Shown here: positions 45,958 to 55,900 of the stretch, in pieces
How positions within the stretch are numbered: position 1 is the stretch's first letter
Layout: each line of letters opens with the position of its first letter
From: DATLGB01 sp963724135
GTDB taxonomy: Bacteria; Actinomycetota; Thermoleophilia; Solirubrobacterales; Solirubrobacteraceae
Length of the DNA stretch: 64,000 nt
NCBI GenBank assembly: GCA_963724135.1
Contig: CAVRTA010000004.1
Span: 496,001-560,000 of the forward strand
Direction of reading: 5' to 3'
Notes under the pieces: model-generated
Databases searched by the model: none
Seen by the model: the letters and a program-made list of their open reading frames with translations, nothing else
Told to the model about the DNA's origin: nothing
Position numbers and translations under genes: made by a program

Positions 45958-47344
45958 GCGGGCATCCATGCGCGAGGGCCCGCTGGCGCAGCTGTTCCGC
46001 AAGACGGACCAGCCGGAGAACACGGATGAGCCGAAGGCCGAGCCCGCGCCCGCCGCACCGATGGGCGCTCACCCCGAGCCGCCTGCCGAGCCCGCCGCCC
46101 CGACTCCGCCGCCCGTCTACGAGCCGGAGCCCGAGCGCCAAATCCCAACGCCGCAGGAGCGCCTGCGCGCGGCCTTCTCGTCGGACATCCCGGAGAACGT
46201 CATGCACCCGCCGGCGCGCGACCCATACGCGCGCGGCGGCCACGATCCCTACCCGCCGCCCGTGCCGTCGGGCAAGCCCGTCCTGCGCGTGGTCGGCGTG
46301 GGCGGAGGCGGCGTCAACGCCGTCAACCGCATGATCGAGGCCGGGGTCAAGGGCGTCGAGTTCATCGCGCTCAACACCGACCTGCAGTCGCTGCAGCAGT
46401 CCAGCGCCGAGACCACGCTGCACATCGGCGCCGAGGTCACGCGCGGGCTGGGTTCGGGGTCGAACCCCGATCTCGGCCGCCAGGCGGCGATGGACGACTA
46501 CGACAAGATCAAGGCCGCGCTGCGCGGGTCGGACATGGTGTTCATCACCGCCGGCGCCGGTGGCGGCACCGGCACCGGCGGGGCGCCGATCGTCGCGCGC
46601 ATAGCCCGCGAGCTCGACGCCCTCACCGTCGGCATCGTCACCAAGCCGTTCGGCTTCGAGGGCTCGCGGCGGATGCAGCAGGCCGAGCACGGCGTCGCCG
46701 CGCTCGCCGACGAGGTCGACACGCTGATCGTGGTTCCCAACAACAAGCTGCTGTCCGTGCTCGACAAGCAGACGTCGATGGTCGAGGCGTTCCGTGTCGC
46801 CGACGACGTCCTGCGCCAGGGCGTCCAGGGCGTGTCGGACCTGATCACGCTCCCGGGCCTGATCAACCTCGACTTCGCCGACGTGCGGACGATCATGTCC
46901 GACGCCGGCAACGCGCTGCTGGGCATCGGCATGGGGACCGGCGACAAGCGGGCGCTCGAGGCGGCCGAGCAGGCCGTGTCGTCGCCGCTGCTGGAGACGA
47001 GCGTCGAGGGCGCCCGGTCGATCCTGCTGTCCATCACCGGCGGCACGGACCTGTCGCTGTGGGAGGTCAACGAGGCGGCCAAGGCCGTCCAGGAGGCCGC
47101 CCACCCGGACGCGAACATCATCTTCGGGGCGATGGTCGACGAGTCGCTCGGCGAGGACGAGGTGTGGATCACCGTCGTCGCCACGGGCTTCAGCGACTCG
47201 CCGGTCCGGCGGCGCGAGTCGGGCATGCTGCGCGAGCCCGCGGGCGAGCCGCGCGTCTCTCGCACGCGCGAGCCGATGCGCGCCGGAAGCCGCGACCGCA
47301 GCCTCGGCGACGTCGACGTGCCGGAGTTCATCCCCCGCTTCTGA
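45944..47344 (+). CDS. ftsZ: Cell division protein FtsZ with long N-terminal extension
   Basis: 466 residues; typical FtsZ has 350-400. Residues 1-110 are an added chain: a conserved-looking start (KRASMREGPLAQLFRKTD) and then a Pro/Ala/Glu-rich linker. The GTPase begins at 111: VVGVGGGGVNAVNRM, the tubulin signature AGAGGGTGTGGAP and the T7 loop NLDFADVRTIM. The C-terminal peptide DVDVPEFIPRF ends the protein after a short basic linker. Forms the septal ring. Outside a dcw cluster here and coupled to parA, so it may be a second FtsZ. Confidence 0.93.
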   Translation: MASHKRASMREGPLAQLFRKTDQPENTDEPKAEPAPAAPMGAHPEPPAEPAAPTPPPVYEPEPERQIPTPQERLRAAFSSDIPENVMHPPARDPYARGGHDPYPPPVPSGKPVLRVVGVGGGGVNAVNRMIEAGVKGVEFIALNTDLQSLQQSSAETTLHIGAEVTRGLGSGSNPDLGRQAAMDDYDKIKAALRGSDMVFITAGAGGGTGTGGAPIVARIARELDALTVGIVTKPFGFEGSRRMQQAEHGVAALADEVDTLIVVPNNKLLSVLDKQTSMVEAFRVADDVLRQGVQGVSDLITLPGLINLDFADVRTIMSDAGNALLGIGMGTGDKRALEAAEQAVSSPLLETSVEGARSILLSITGGTDLSLWEVNEAAKAVQEAAHPDANIIFGAMVDESLGEDEVWITVVATGFSDSPVRRRESGMLREPAGEPRVSRTREPMRAGSRDRSLGDVDVPEFIPRF

Positions 47345-47365
47345 ACGGGTGACGTGAATCGCCTC

Positions 47366-47381
47366 CCCGGCCGGCGCCGGG
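47366..47381 (+). terminator. Possible terminator behind ftsZ
   Basis: cccggc-cggc-gccggg, a GC-only hairpin 22 bases behind the stop, flanked by tcgcc/ggcga that could lengthen the stem. No U-tract. Confidence 0.4.
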
Positions 47382-47408
47382 CGATCGCGAAGAAATAGTG
47401 TCGCCCCG

Positions 47409-48801
47409 GTGAGGGGCATCGTTGCCGCCGGGCACCCGGTCACCGCCGAGGCGGGGGCGGAGGCCCTGCGCGCCGGGGGCAACGCGGTCGACGCGGCACT
47501 GTCGGCGCTGTGCACCGCGTTCGTGGCCGAGCCGCTTGCTGACCGGGCTCGGCGCCGGCGGCTACATGCTGGTCGTGCCGCCGGACTCCGAGCCGGTGCT
47601 GCTCGACTTCTTCGTCGAGGCGGCGGGGCGCGGGCGCGAGCACATGGGGCACGCCCCGCTGGTCGCGGTCGACGTCTCCTTCGGCGACGCCAACCAGCTC
47701 TTCTACGCGGACGCGGCCTCGGTCGGCGCCTACGGCATGCCGGCGGGGATCTGCACGGCGCACCGCCGCTACGGCACGCTGCCGCTGGCGGAGATCGTGG
47801 CGCCCGGGGCGCGCGCGGGCCGCGCGGGCGTCACCGTCAACGCCCAGCAGGCCTACCTGTTCGAGATCCTCGACGGGATCCTCGACCTCACCGGGGAGGC
47901 GCGCGCGCTGCTGGGCGCGCCACGCGCCGGCGACGAGCTCCGCCTCCCGCTGGTGGCCGAGCTCCTCGAGCGGCTGGCGGCCGAGCAGGAGGAGCCCTTC
48001 TACGAGGGTGACATCGCCGCCGCCGTCTGTCACGAGGTCGCGCGGCGCGGCGGGCTTCTGACCCCGGCCGACCTGCGCGCCTACGAGGTCGTCGAGCGCG
48101 AGCCCGCGCGGGCGCACTACCGCGGGCGCGAGGTCCTGCTCAACCCACCGCCGTCGGCGGGCGGCCTCCTGATCGCCGAGTCACTGCGGCGCCTCGAGGA
48201 GGGCGCACCGATGCTCGCGGCGATCGAGCACGCGCAGCGGCTCCGCACGCCCGAGTTCCTCGAGCAGCTCGGATCGACGACGCACATCTCGGTCATCGAC
48301 GCGGACGGCTGGGCGTGCTCGGTGACCTCGTCCAATGGCGAGGGCTCGGGCGTCGTCGTCGACGGCATCCACCTCAACAACATGATGGGCGAGGAGGACC
48401 TCTCGCCGCTCGGCTTCTTCCGCCACACGCCGGGTCACCGGCTGCCGTCGATGATGTCGCCGACGGCCGTGCTCCGTGAGGGGGACGTCGAGCTGTGCCT
48501 CGGCTCCGCCGGCTCCAACCGCATCCGCTCGGCGATCCTCCAGGTGATCGCGCGCGTCGTCGACGAGGGGATGGAGGCGCAGGCGGCGATCGACGCGCCG
48601 CGGTTGCACTGGGAGAACGAGGTGGTCTACTGCGAGCCGGGCATCGACGCCGACGCGCTCGAGGCGGCGGGCCGCGAGGTCGCCCGCTTCCGGCAGCCGA
48701 ACCTCTTCTTCGGCGGCGCGCAGTGCGTCGTGCGCGCACCTGACGGCACGCTCTCGGGGGCGGGCGACCCGCGCCGCGGCGGGGTGGCGGTGACGGCTTG
48801 A
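47409..48801 (+). pseudogene. Gamma-glutamyltransferase-like protein, one frameshift
   Basis: The GTG start reads MRGIVAAGHPVTAEAGAEAL then NAVDAALSALCTAFVAEPL; frame is lost near 47537 and the adjoining frame continues LLTGLGAGGYMLVVPPDSEP, exactly the next family motif. Removing one base restores AEPLLTGLGAGG. The autoprocessing Thr is in GSTTHISVIDADGWACSVT, and the end SNRIRSAILQVI is also typical. About 463 residues, shorter than classical GGT (about 550). Would transfer or hydrolyse the glutamyl group of glutathione-like compounds. No signal peptide seen. Confidence 0.8.
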
Positions 48802-49196
48802 GGCGGCTCGCGCTCGTACTCGTGCTCCTGCTCACCGGCTGCGGCGGCGAGTCCGCCGATCTCTTCCAGGTCGAGCGCTCCGGAGCCGACCGCAACGCGA
48901 ACGTCGACCTCGTCGTCAACGACGGCGGCACCGTCACCTGCAATCGCGGTGAGCCGCGGACGCTGCCCGGCACCCGGCTGCTCGACGCGCGCGAACTCGC
49001 GCGCGGCCTGGAGAGGCAGGCCTCGCTGTCGATCGAGCTCCCGAAGGGGCCGGGCTCGACCCTGCGCTACGTCGTGCGCACGTCCAACGGCCGGGTCACC
49101 TTCTACGACACCTCACCGCACCGCCCGCGCGTCTTCGACGAGCTGGTCGCGTTCTCCAAGGACGTCATCGAGGACGTCTGCGGGATCGAGCGCTAG
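48798..49196 (+). CDS. Small putative lipoprotein
   Basis: 132 residues. TTG start overlapping the stop of the GGT gene (TTGA). Lipobox LLLTGCGG (Cys15). The mature part of about 115 residues has two further Cys (VTCNRGE, EDVCGIE) and the segment RYVVRTSNGRVTFYDT. Family not recognised. Coupled with GGT. Converges on the LON-domain gene with 4 bases overlap. Confidence 0.7.
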   Translation: MRRLALVLVLLLTGCGGESADLFQVERSGADRNANVDLVVNDGGTVTCNRGEPRTLPGTRLLDARELARGLERQASLSIELPKGPGSTLRYVVRTSNGRVTFYDTSPHRPRVFDELVAFSKDVIEDVCGIER

Positions 49197-49837
49197 GAGC
49201 TCAGCTCGCCCGGTGCCGGGCCGAGGCGTACCTTGCCGTTGGAGCGCGCGACGGCCTGCGCGCGCTCGACGAACTCGAGCCGGCGGATCGCGCCGCGCAG
49301 TAGGCCGCGCAGCTGCTCGAGCCGCTCGGTCTCCGTGCGTGCCTCGAGCAGATCCTGCTTGGCCGAGAGCCCGAACTCGACCGTGCCGGCCATCGCGTAC
49401 GCCGACATGTCCGCGATCTCGGCGATGTCGGGGGTGCGGTCGGTGGCGGTGCGCACGAGCTCGGCATAGGCCTCGTGGACCTCGCTGAGCAGATCGGGGT
49501 CCGGGTCGTCGGCCTCGTCGTCGAGGAAGCGCACCGCGCCGGCGGGATAGGGGAGGTCGGCCTGTTCGGCCTCGAGGCGAAAGGGCCGCGTTCCCCGCGC
49601 GACCAGGTTCAGGCGGCCGTCGTCGAAGCGCTCGAGCACCTCGGCGATCGCACACGCGCAGCCGGTCTCGCGCAGCCCGTCCTCGTCACGGCAGACGATC
49701 CCGAACTCGGTCGGCTCCTCGAGACACCGCGCCATCATCGCCTTGTAGCGGTCCTCGAAGATGTGCAGCGGGATCAGCTCGCCGGGCAGCGCCACGAGCT
49801 CGAGCGGGAACAAAGGAAAATCCCGCTGGACCTCCAT
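49193..49837 (-). CDS. LON substrate-binding domain protein
   Basis: 214 residues made of the Lon N-terminal domain alone: FPLFPLELVALPGELIPLHI, FEDRYKAMMARCL, EFGIVCRDEDGLRETGCACA and RFDDGRLNLVARGTRPFRL. There is no ATPase or protease part. Common in actinobacteria; role unknown, perhaps substrate recognition. ATG 49837 is chosen over 49900, which would read through the palindromic repeat. Confidence 0.88.
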   Translation of the reverse strand: MEVQRDFPLFPLELVALPGELIPLHIFEDRYKAMMARCLEEPTEFGIVCRDEDGLRETGCACAIAEVLERFDDGRLNLVARGTRPFRLEAEQADLPYPAGAVRFLDDEADDPDPDLLSEVHEAYAELVRTATDRTPDIAEIADMSAYAMAGTVEFGLSAKQDLLEARTETERLEQLRGLLRGAIRRLEFVERAQAVARSNGKVRLGPAPGELSS

Positions 49838-49860
49838 GGCAGGCGAGGATACGCCGGGCG

Positions 49861-49925
49861 CTTCACTGAAGGGTCCGGTCCCTTTTGTGAAGCGCTTCAC
49901 AAAGGGGACGGACCCCTTTGTGAAG
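49861..49925. repeat. Dispersed palindromic repeat, copies 4 and 5 in tandem
   Basis: cttcactgaagggtccgg then tcccttttgtgaag (49861-49892), followed by cgcttcacaaaggggacg then gacccctttgtgaag (49893-49925). The pair is placed right behind the stop of the methyltransferase gene (49926). Confidence 0.8.
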
Positions 49926-50855
49926 TCAGGGGTGGCGGGCTGAGACGATCAGGTTGTAGAAGATCGCCGGTGGGAGCCGCGGCTCGAGCAGGACGCGGTC
50001 GACGGCCTGCAGCGCGAGGTAGCCGCGGAAGGCGTACTGGCGCCAGCCCCACGGGACGCTGTCGGGGTGTGCCGTCGCCTCCAGCGTCCGGTTCGTCCAG
50101 CCGAACCAGTTCGCGAGCAGCTCCTCGCCGCGCACGCGCACGTCGGCGAATCCGGCACCCTCGGCGAATGCGCGCAGGCTCTGCGGGTCGAAGGCGTGGA
50201 CGTCGACGAACGGCTCGAGGTCGTGGCCGTTGGTGGCGTGCACATGGTCGGGGGCGGGGGCGTAGCCGTCCGCGGCCCGCGCGCCCACCAACCGCCGCCA
50301 CAGCGGTGCTGCGCGCAACGCGCCCCGCTTCGGGTACGAGGCGATGCGGTCGCCGAGCCACGATGGCTCGCCGGCGAAGAACAGCAGGCCGCCGGGACGC
50401 AGGACGCGGCGGAACTCGTCAAAGGCCCGGTCGAGGTCGGGCAGGTGGTGCAGGACGGCGTGGCCCAGCACGAGGTCGAACGATGCGTCGTCGAACGGCA
50501 GGTCCTCGGCGTCGGTGGCGACCGTCTCGACGCGGCCGCCGAGCCCGAGCCGCGCGGCGTTGCGCTCGAGCGTCGCGAGCATCCCGGGAGAGATGTCCAG
50601 GCATGTTGCGGACTCGATCACGCCGGCGCGCATCAGGTTGAGCGTGAAGTAGCCCGTGCCGGCGCCGATCTCGAGCGCGGTCGCGAACGGTCCCCGCGCC
50701 CGCGGCCCCAGACCCTTGCGCAGCTTGCCCAGCACCTGCTGGGCACCGATGTCGCCGAAGTCGATGCCCCACTTCGCGTCGTACGCGTCTGCCGCGGCGT
50801 CGTGGTAGCGCGTGTTGACGTCGCGGATCGCGTCCGGGCTCGCGGGGGCGGCCAT
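49926..50855 (-). CDS. Class I SAM-dependent methyltransferase
   Basis: 309 residues. SAM motif I LEIGAGTGYFTLNL near residue 77, CLDISPGMLATLERNA, VATDAEDLPFDDASFDLVLG and HAVLHHLPD, with the post-motif VLRPGGLLFFAGEPS, as in UbiE/Methyltransf_11 enzymes. Acceptor unknown. ATG 50855 chosen (MAAPASPDAIRDVN). Divergent from the next methyltransferase gene; 40 bp between starts. Confidence 0.88.
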   Translation of the reverse strand: MAAPASPDAIRDVNTRYHDAAADAYDAKWGIDFGDIGAQQVLGKLRKGLGPRARGPFATALEIGAGTGYFTLNLMRAGVIESATCLDISPGMLATLERNAARLGLGGRVETVATDAEDLPFDDASFDLVLGHAVLHHLPDLDRAFDEFRRVLRPGGLLFFAGEPSWLGDRIASYPKRGALRAAPLWRRLVGARAADGYAPAPDHVHATNGHDLEPFVDVHAFDPQSLRAFAEGAGFADVRVRGEELLANWFGWTNRTLEATAHPDSVPWGWRQYAFRGYLALQAVDRVLLEPRLPPAIFYNLIVSARHP

Positions 50856-50895
50856 GTCGGACGGCAGGCTACTGGGCGGTAGATTGGCCCGCCGC

Positions 50896-51675
50896 ATGTC
50901 CGGTCAGGAGGACCTCTTCGTCCAGCAGAACCAGCCGCCCGGAGTCGCGCCGCTGGCGCTGACGGGGGAGCGGACGCTCCCCGACGTCCCCGCCGAGAAC
51001 TACTGGTACCGCCGCCACGAGGCGGTGTACGAGTGGGTCGCCGAGCGGGTCATGGGGCGCCGCGTCGTCGATCTCGCGTGCGGGGAGGGCTACGGGACGA
51101 AGGTGCTCGGGCGCACTGCGCGCTCGGTCGTCGGCGTCGACGCCAACCCGGAGGCCTTCGCCCACGCGCGCGCCAAGTACACCTCGCGCACGACACGCTT
51201 CGAGCGCGACCTGATCGACACCTGGCAGGGGGACGTCGACTGCGTCGTGTTCCTCCAGACGATCGAGCACGTCGAGGACCCCGACGCGACGCTCGCGCAC
51301 ATCAACGGGCTTGTCGGATCGGCCGGCATCGCGTTCGTCTCCACGCCCAACGTGCTGACCCTGGCGCCTCCCGGCGCGGTGAAGTCGGGCAACCCGTGGC
51401 ACGTGCGCGAGTACCGGGCCCGCGAGTTCCGCGAGCTGTGCGAGCGTCACTTCGCGGCCGTCGATGTCTACGGGCTCTTCCACGCCCGCAAGCTCGCGCT
51501 GCACGCCCTCGCGCTGAAGCTCGGCTGGGACCGCTTGCACCGGGTGCTGCGGCTCACGAAGCCGTTCTACGACCGCTTCGTGCCGTCGATCGGCACGGGC
51601 GACTTCCAGCTGCGCCTCGGCGATGACGCCGCCCTGGACAGGGCGCTCGACTTCGTCGCCGTCTGCCGGCCGTGA
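50896..51675 (+). CDS. Class I SAM-dependent methyltransferase
   Basis: 259 residues. Motif I VVDLACGEGYGTKVLG near residue 53, VVGVDANPEAFAHARAKY, and VVFLQTIEHVEDPDATLAHI, resembling Methyltransf_23-like enzymes often found beside sugar or glycan genes. The C-terminal HVREYRAREFRELCERHFAAVDVYG is typical of the same group. GTGA overlap with the GH57 gene, so probably co-translated with it. Confidence 0.87.
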   Translation: MSGQEDLFVQQNQPPGVAPLALTGERTLPDVPAENYWYRRHEAVYEWVAERVMGRRVVDLACGEGYGTKVLGRTARSVVGVDANPEAFAHARAKYTSRTTRFERDLIDTWQGDVDCVVFLQTIEHVEDPDATLAHINGLVGSAGIAFVSTPNVLTLAPPGAVKSGNPWHVREYRAREFRELCERHFAAVDVYGLFHARKLALHALALKLGWDRLHRVLRLTKPFYDRFVPSIGTGDFQLRLGDDAALDRALDFVAVCRP

Positions 51676-52910
51676 GCCGCCGGCTCTCGCTCGTCCTCCA
51701 CACGCACATGCCGTACGTGGAGGGCTTCGGCACCTGGCCATTCGGGGAGGAATGGCTGTGGGAGGCGATGGCGACGTGCTATCTGCCGCTGCTCGACGTG
51801 CTCGACCGGCACCCGGACCGGGTCACCGTCTCGCTGACGCCGGTGCTCGCCGACCAGCTCGAGGCGCCGGGTGTGCCGGACCGATTCCACGCCTTCCTGA
51901 CCGGCGTGCGCGAGGACAGCCACGCGCTCGACCTCGGCGCACACCCCGAGGTCGCTCCCCAGCTCGAGCAGTCGCTCGCGCGCTACCGGCGCGCCGCCGC
52001 CGCCGACCCGCACCTGCTGCCGCGCTTCGCACGCCACGTCAGCTGGACGAGCGCGGCGACGCACGCCGTCCTGCCGCTACTCGCGACCGACGCCGGCATC
52101 GAGCTCCAGGTGCGCACCGGGATCGAGTCGCACCGGCGGCGGTTCGGGGAGCCCGCCGGGTTCTGGCTCCCCGAGTGCGCGCACGCGCCGTGGGTGCTGC
52201 CGCACATCGACGGCATCACCTGCGTCGAGCTCCGATGCACCAGGGGGCCCGGCGCCCTGGTGCATGACGGCCTGGTGCTGGCACCGCTCGACCGTGGGTT
52301 GATCGATCTGGTCTGGGGCGCGGACGGCTACCCCTCGCGCGGTCACTACCTGAACACGCGCGCCTTCACCGAGCGCCGCCACCTGGCCTGGTCGGTGGCG
52401 GGCGACCCGTACGACCCGGAGGCCGGCGCCGCCCAGGCGCGGGCGGACGCGCTCGACTTCGCGGCGCGCGTGCCGGAGGGCTGGAGCGTCGTCGCCCTCG
52501 ACACCGAGCTGCTGGGCCACTGGTGGGCCGAGGGCGTCGACTGGCTCGCCGCACTGCTCGAGACCGACATCGAGATCGTCCCGCTCGACGCGAGCTACGG
52601 CGCGGACGCCCGGCCCGCGGGCGAGCTCGCGATCACCAGCTGGGGCCGCGACCGCTCCCTCGACACCTGGAGCGGCCCACGCGCCCGGGGCCTCGCCTGG
52701 CGCCAGCGCGCCGCCGAACTGCGGGTCCTGCGCGGCACGCCGGGGCCGCGGGCGCTGCGCGAGCTGCTGGCGCTGCAGTCCTCCGACTGGGCCTTCCTGA
52801 TCGCCGAGGACACCGCCGGCCCGTACCCGCTCCAGCGAGCGCTCGCACACGAGGCCGCCATCGACACGGAGACCGAACCGGCGCTGCGCCACCTCGCGCC
52901 GTTCCTGTGA
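51672..52910 (+). CDS. Glycoside hydrolase family 57 protein
   Basis: 412 residues. GH57 signature at the start (LSLVLHTHMPYVEG), catalytic nucleophile region GFWLPECAHAPWVLPHI and the second acid region VVALDTELLGHWWAEGVDWL. This fold contains glycogen branching enzymes and alpha-glucanases; branching enzymes usually have about 520 residues, so this is a shorter member and its activity is open. GTG start in the stop of the methyltransferase; its own stop overlaps hrpA. Confidence 0.87.
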   Translation: MSRRLSLVLHTHMPYVEGFGTWPFGEEWLWEAMATCYLPLLDVLDRHPDRVTVSLTPVLADQLEAPGVPDRFHAFLTGVREDSHALDLGAHPEVAPQLEQSLARYRRAAAADPHLLPRFARHVSWTSAATHAVLPLLATDAGIELQVRTGIESHRRRFGEPAGFWLPECAHAPWVLPHIDGITCVELRCTRGPGALVHDGLVLAPLDRGLIDLVWGADGYPSRGHYLNTRAFTERRHLAWSVAGDPYDPEAGAAQARADALDFAARVPEGWSVVALDTELLGHWWAEGVDWLAALLETDIEIVPLDASYGADARPAGELAITSWGRDRSLDTWSGPRARGLAWRQRAAELRVLRGTPGPRALRELLALQSSDWAFLIAEDTAGPYPLQRALAHEAAIDTETEPALRHLAPFL

Positions 52911-55900
52911 TCGTGCCGCAGCTCCCGATCGCCGAGCACCGGGAGGAGCTGCTCGAGGTCATCGGCGCGCACCAGGTCGTGGTCGTCGCCGGCGCGACCG
53001 GCAGCGGCAAGACGACGCAGCTGCCGAAGCTGTGCCTCGAGCTGGGCCGGCAGGCGATCGCGCACACGCAGCCGCGGCGGCTGGCGGCGCGGACGATCGC
53101 GGAGCGCATCGCCGAGGAGCTCAGCGTCCCGCTGGGGGAGACGGTCGGCTACGCGGTGCGCTTCGACGACCGTTCCTCGCGCGACACCCGCATCCGGCTG
53201 ATGACGGACGGTCTGCTGCTGGCCGAGATCACGCGCGACCGGCTGCTGCGCCGCTACGACACCATCATCGTCGACGAGGCGCACGAGCGCAGCCTCAACG
53301 TCGATTTCCTGCTCGGCTACCTGAAGCGCCTGCTGCCGCAGCGGCCGGACCTCAAGGTGATCGTGACGTCGGCGACGATCGACCCGCAGCGCTTCGCCGC
53401 GTACTTCGGCGACGCGCCGATCGTCGAGGTCTCGGGGCGCACGTACCCGGTCGCGGTGCGCTACGCGCCGCCCGATGCGGACGCCGATCGACCGGCCGAC
53501 GCGATCGGCGACGCCGTCGATGGCCTCCCCGGCGACGTACTCGTCTTCCTGAGTGGCGAGCGTGAGATCCGCGACACGGCCGAGGTGCTCCGCGGCCGCT
53601 TCGCCGACCGTGAGGTGCTGCCCCTGTACGCGCGGCTGGCCGCCGGCGAGCAGCAGCGGGTGTTCCATCCCGACGGCTCCCGGCGCCGCGTGGTGCTGGC
53701 GACGAACGTCGCCGAGACGTCGCTGACCGTCCCCGGGATCCGGTCGGTCGTCGACCCGGGCTTCGCGCGCATCTCGCGCTACAGCGCACGGCTGAAGGTG
53801 CAGCGACTGCCGATCGAGCCGATCTCGCGGGCATCCGCCGACCAGCGCAAGGGACGCTGCGGCCGCGTCGCCGAGGGCGTGTGCGTGCGGCTGTACTCCG
53901 AGGAGGACTTCGACGCTCGGCCGCGCTTCACCGATCCGGAGATCCTGCGCACCAACCTGGCCTGGGTGCTGCTGCAGATGGCGGCGTTGAAGCTCGGTGA
54001 GATCGACGACTTCCCGTTCCTCGATCCGCCCGACGCGCGCCAGGTCCGTGACGGTGTGAACCTGCTGGTCGAGCTCGGCGCCTTCGACGGCGAGCGGCGG
54101 CTGACGCCGCTCGGGCGCAAGCTCGCGCGGCTGCCGATCGAGCCGCGCTTCGGCCGGATGATCCTCGAGGCCGACCGCCGCGGGTGCGCGCGGGAGGTCG
54201 TCGTGATCGCGGCCGGGCTCGCCATCCAGGACCCGCGCGAGCGGCCCACCGACGCTCGCGAGCAGGCCGACGCGGCGCACGCGCGGTTCGCGGACCCGGA
54301 TTCCGACTTCATCTCCTACACCCGGCTGTACGCCTACGTGCGCGAGCAGCGGCGGGCGCTCTCGGGCAACCAGTTCCGCAAGCGGCTGCGAGCCGAGCAT
54401 CTCCACTACCTGCGCGTGCGCGAGTGGCAGGACCTCGCCGGGCAGCTGCGCACGGCCGCCAAGCGGGCGGGGGTGCGCTTCAACGACGGTGACGCGGAGC
54501 CGCACGAGATCCACCAGGCGCTCCTCGCCGGGCTGCTCTCGCACGTCGGCATCCGCGACCCCGCTCGACGCGAATACGTCGGCGCCCGGGGCGCGCGCTT
54601 CGCGATCTTCCCGGGCAGCGCGCTGGCGAAGAAGCAGCCCGAGTGGGTGATGGCGGCGGAGCTGGTCGAGACGGCGCGGCTGTTCGGGCGCGAGTGCGCG
54701 CGCATCGACCCGAGCTGGATCGAGCCGCTGGCGCAGCATCTGGTGCGCCGCGAGCGCTCGCAGCCGCGCTGGGACGAGGGCAGGGCCGCGGTCGTGGCGA
54801 CCGAGCGCGTGACGTTGTACGGGCTGCCGATCGGCTCGCACACCGTGGTCCACCACGACCGCGACCTGTTCATCCGGCGGGCGCTGGTCGCGGGCGACTG
54901 GGACGCGCCGCACGCGTTCCTGGCCGAGAACCGCCGGCGCGTCGAGGAGGTGGAGGCGCTCGAGGAGCGCACGCGCCGGCGCGGCCTGCTCGCGCCCGAC
55001 GCCGTCCTCGCCGACTTCTTCGCGCGGGTGATTCCAGACGACGTCTCGAGCGGCGCCGCCTTCGACCGCTGGCACCGCGACCTGCCCGACAGGAGCGTGC
55101 TCGTGTACCCGCGCGAACTGCTGCGCGCCGGCGCGGCTGACGAGGCCGGCCGCCCGGCGGTCTGGAAGCAGGGCGGGCTCGAGTTGCCGCTCACCTACCG
55201 CTTCGAGCCGGGCGCCGCTGACGACGGCATCACCGTGCACGTCCCCCTCGCAGCGCTCGGCGAGCTGCGCGACGTCGGGTTCGACTGGCTCGTCCCGGCG
55301 CTGCGCGAGGAGCTGGTGACGACGCTGATCCGGGGGCTGCCCAAGGACAAGCGCAGGCCCCTCGCCCCGGTGCCGGAGGTCGCGCGCCGGGTGGTCGAGT
55401 CCCTGCGGCCGCGCGAGGGACGGCTGGTCGCGCAGGTCGCCGCGCGCGTAGGGCTCGAGCCGGGCGACTTCGACGCGTCCAGGCTGCCGCCGCACCTGCG
55501 GATGAAGTTCGCCGCTGAGGACGGTGACGCCGTCGTCGCGTACGGGGAGTCCCTCGATTCCCTTCGTCACCAGCTCCGACCCCTGCTACGAGAGGCGGCG
55601 CGCACCGTCGAGCGCGCCGCCGTCGCCGACTGGCCGCGTGACTTCCCACGGCGCGCCGAACTCCCCGGTGCCGTCGGATTCCCGGCCCTCGTCACCGAGG
55701 GCGAGGAGGTGGCGCTGCGGGTCTTCGAGTCGCCCGAGGCCCAGGCGGCGGCCCACCGCGCCGGCGTCCGGCGTCTTCTTCTCCGCACGCTTCCCCCTCC
55801 TCCGGCGCCGACCGATCTCGCCTTCGCCACCGCCGATCCCGGCCTGCTCGATGACATGGCCGAGGCGGCCGCGGACGCCCTGATCTCCGAACTGCCCTGG

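Noticed and set aside
45878..47515. A 545-codon open frame antisense to ftsZ
   Set aside because: Low-complexity shadow; FtsZ on the other strand is unmistakable.
52595..55570. A 991-codon open frame antisense to hrpA
   Set aside because: Shadow of GC-rich codon use; Arg/Asp/Val-rich without domains, while the plus-strand helicase has every family motif.
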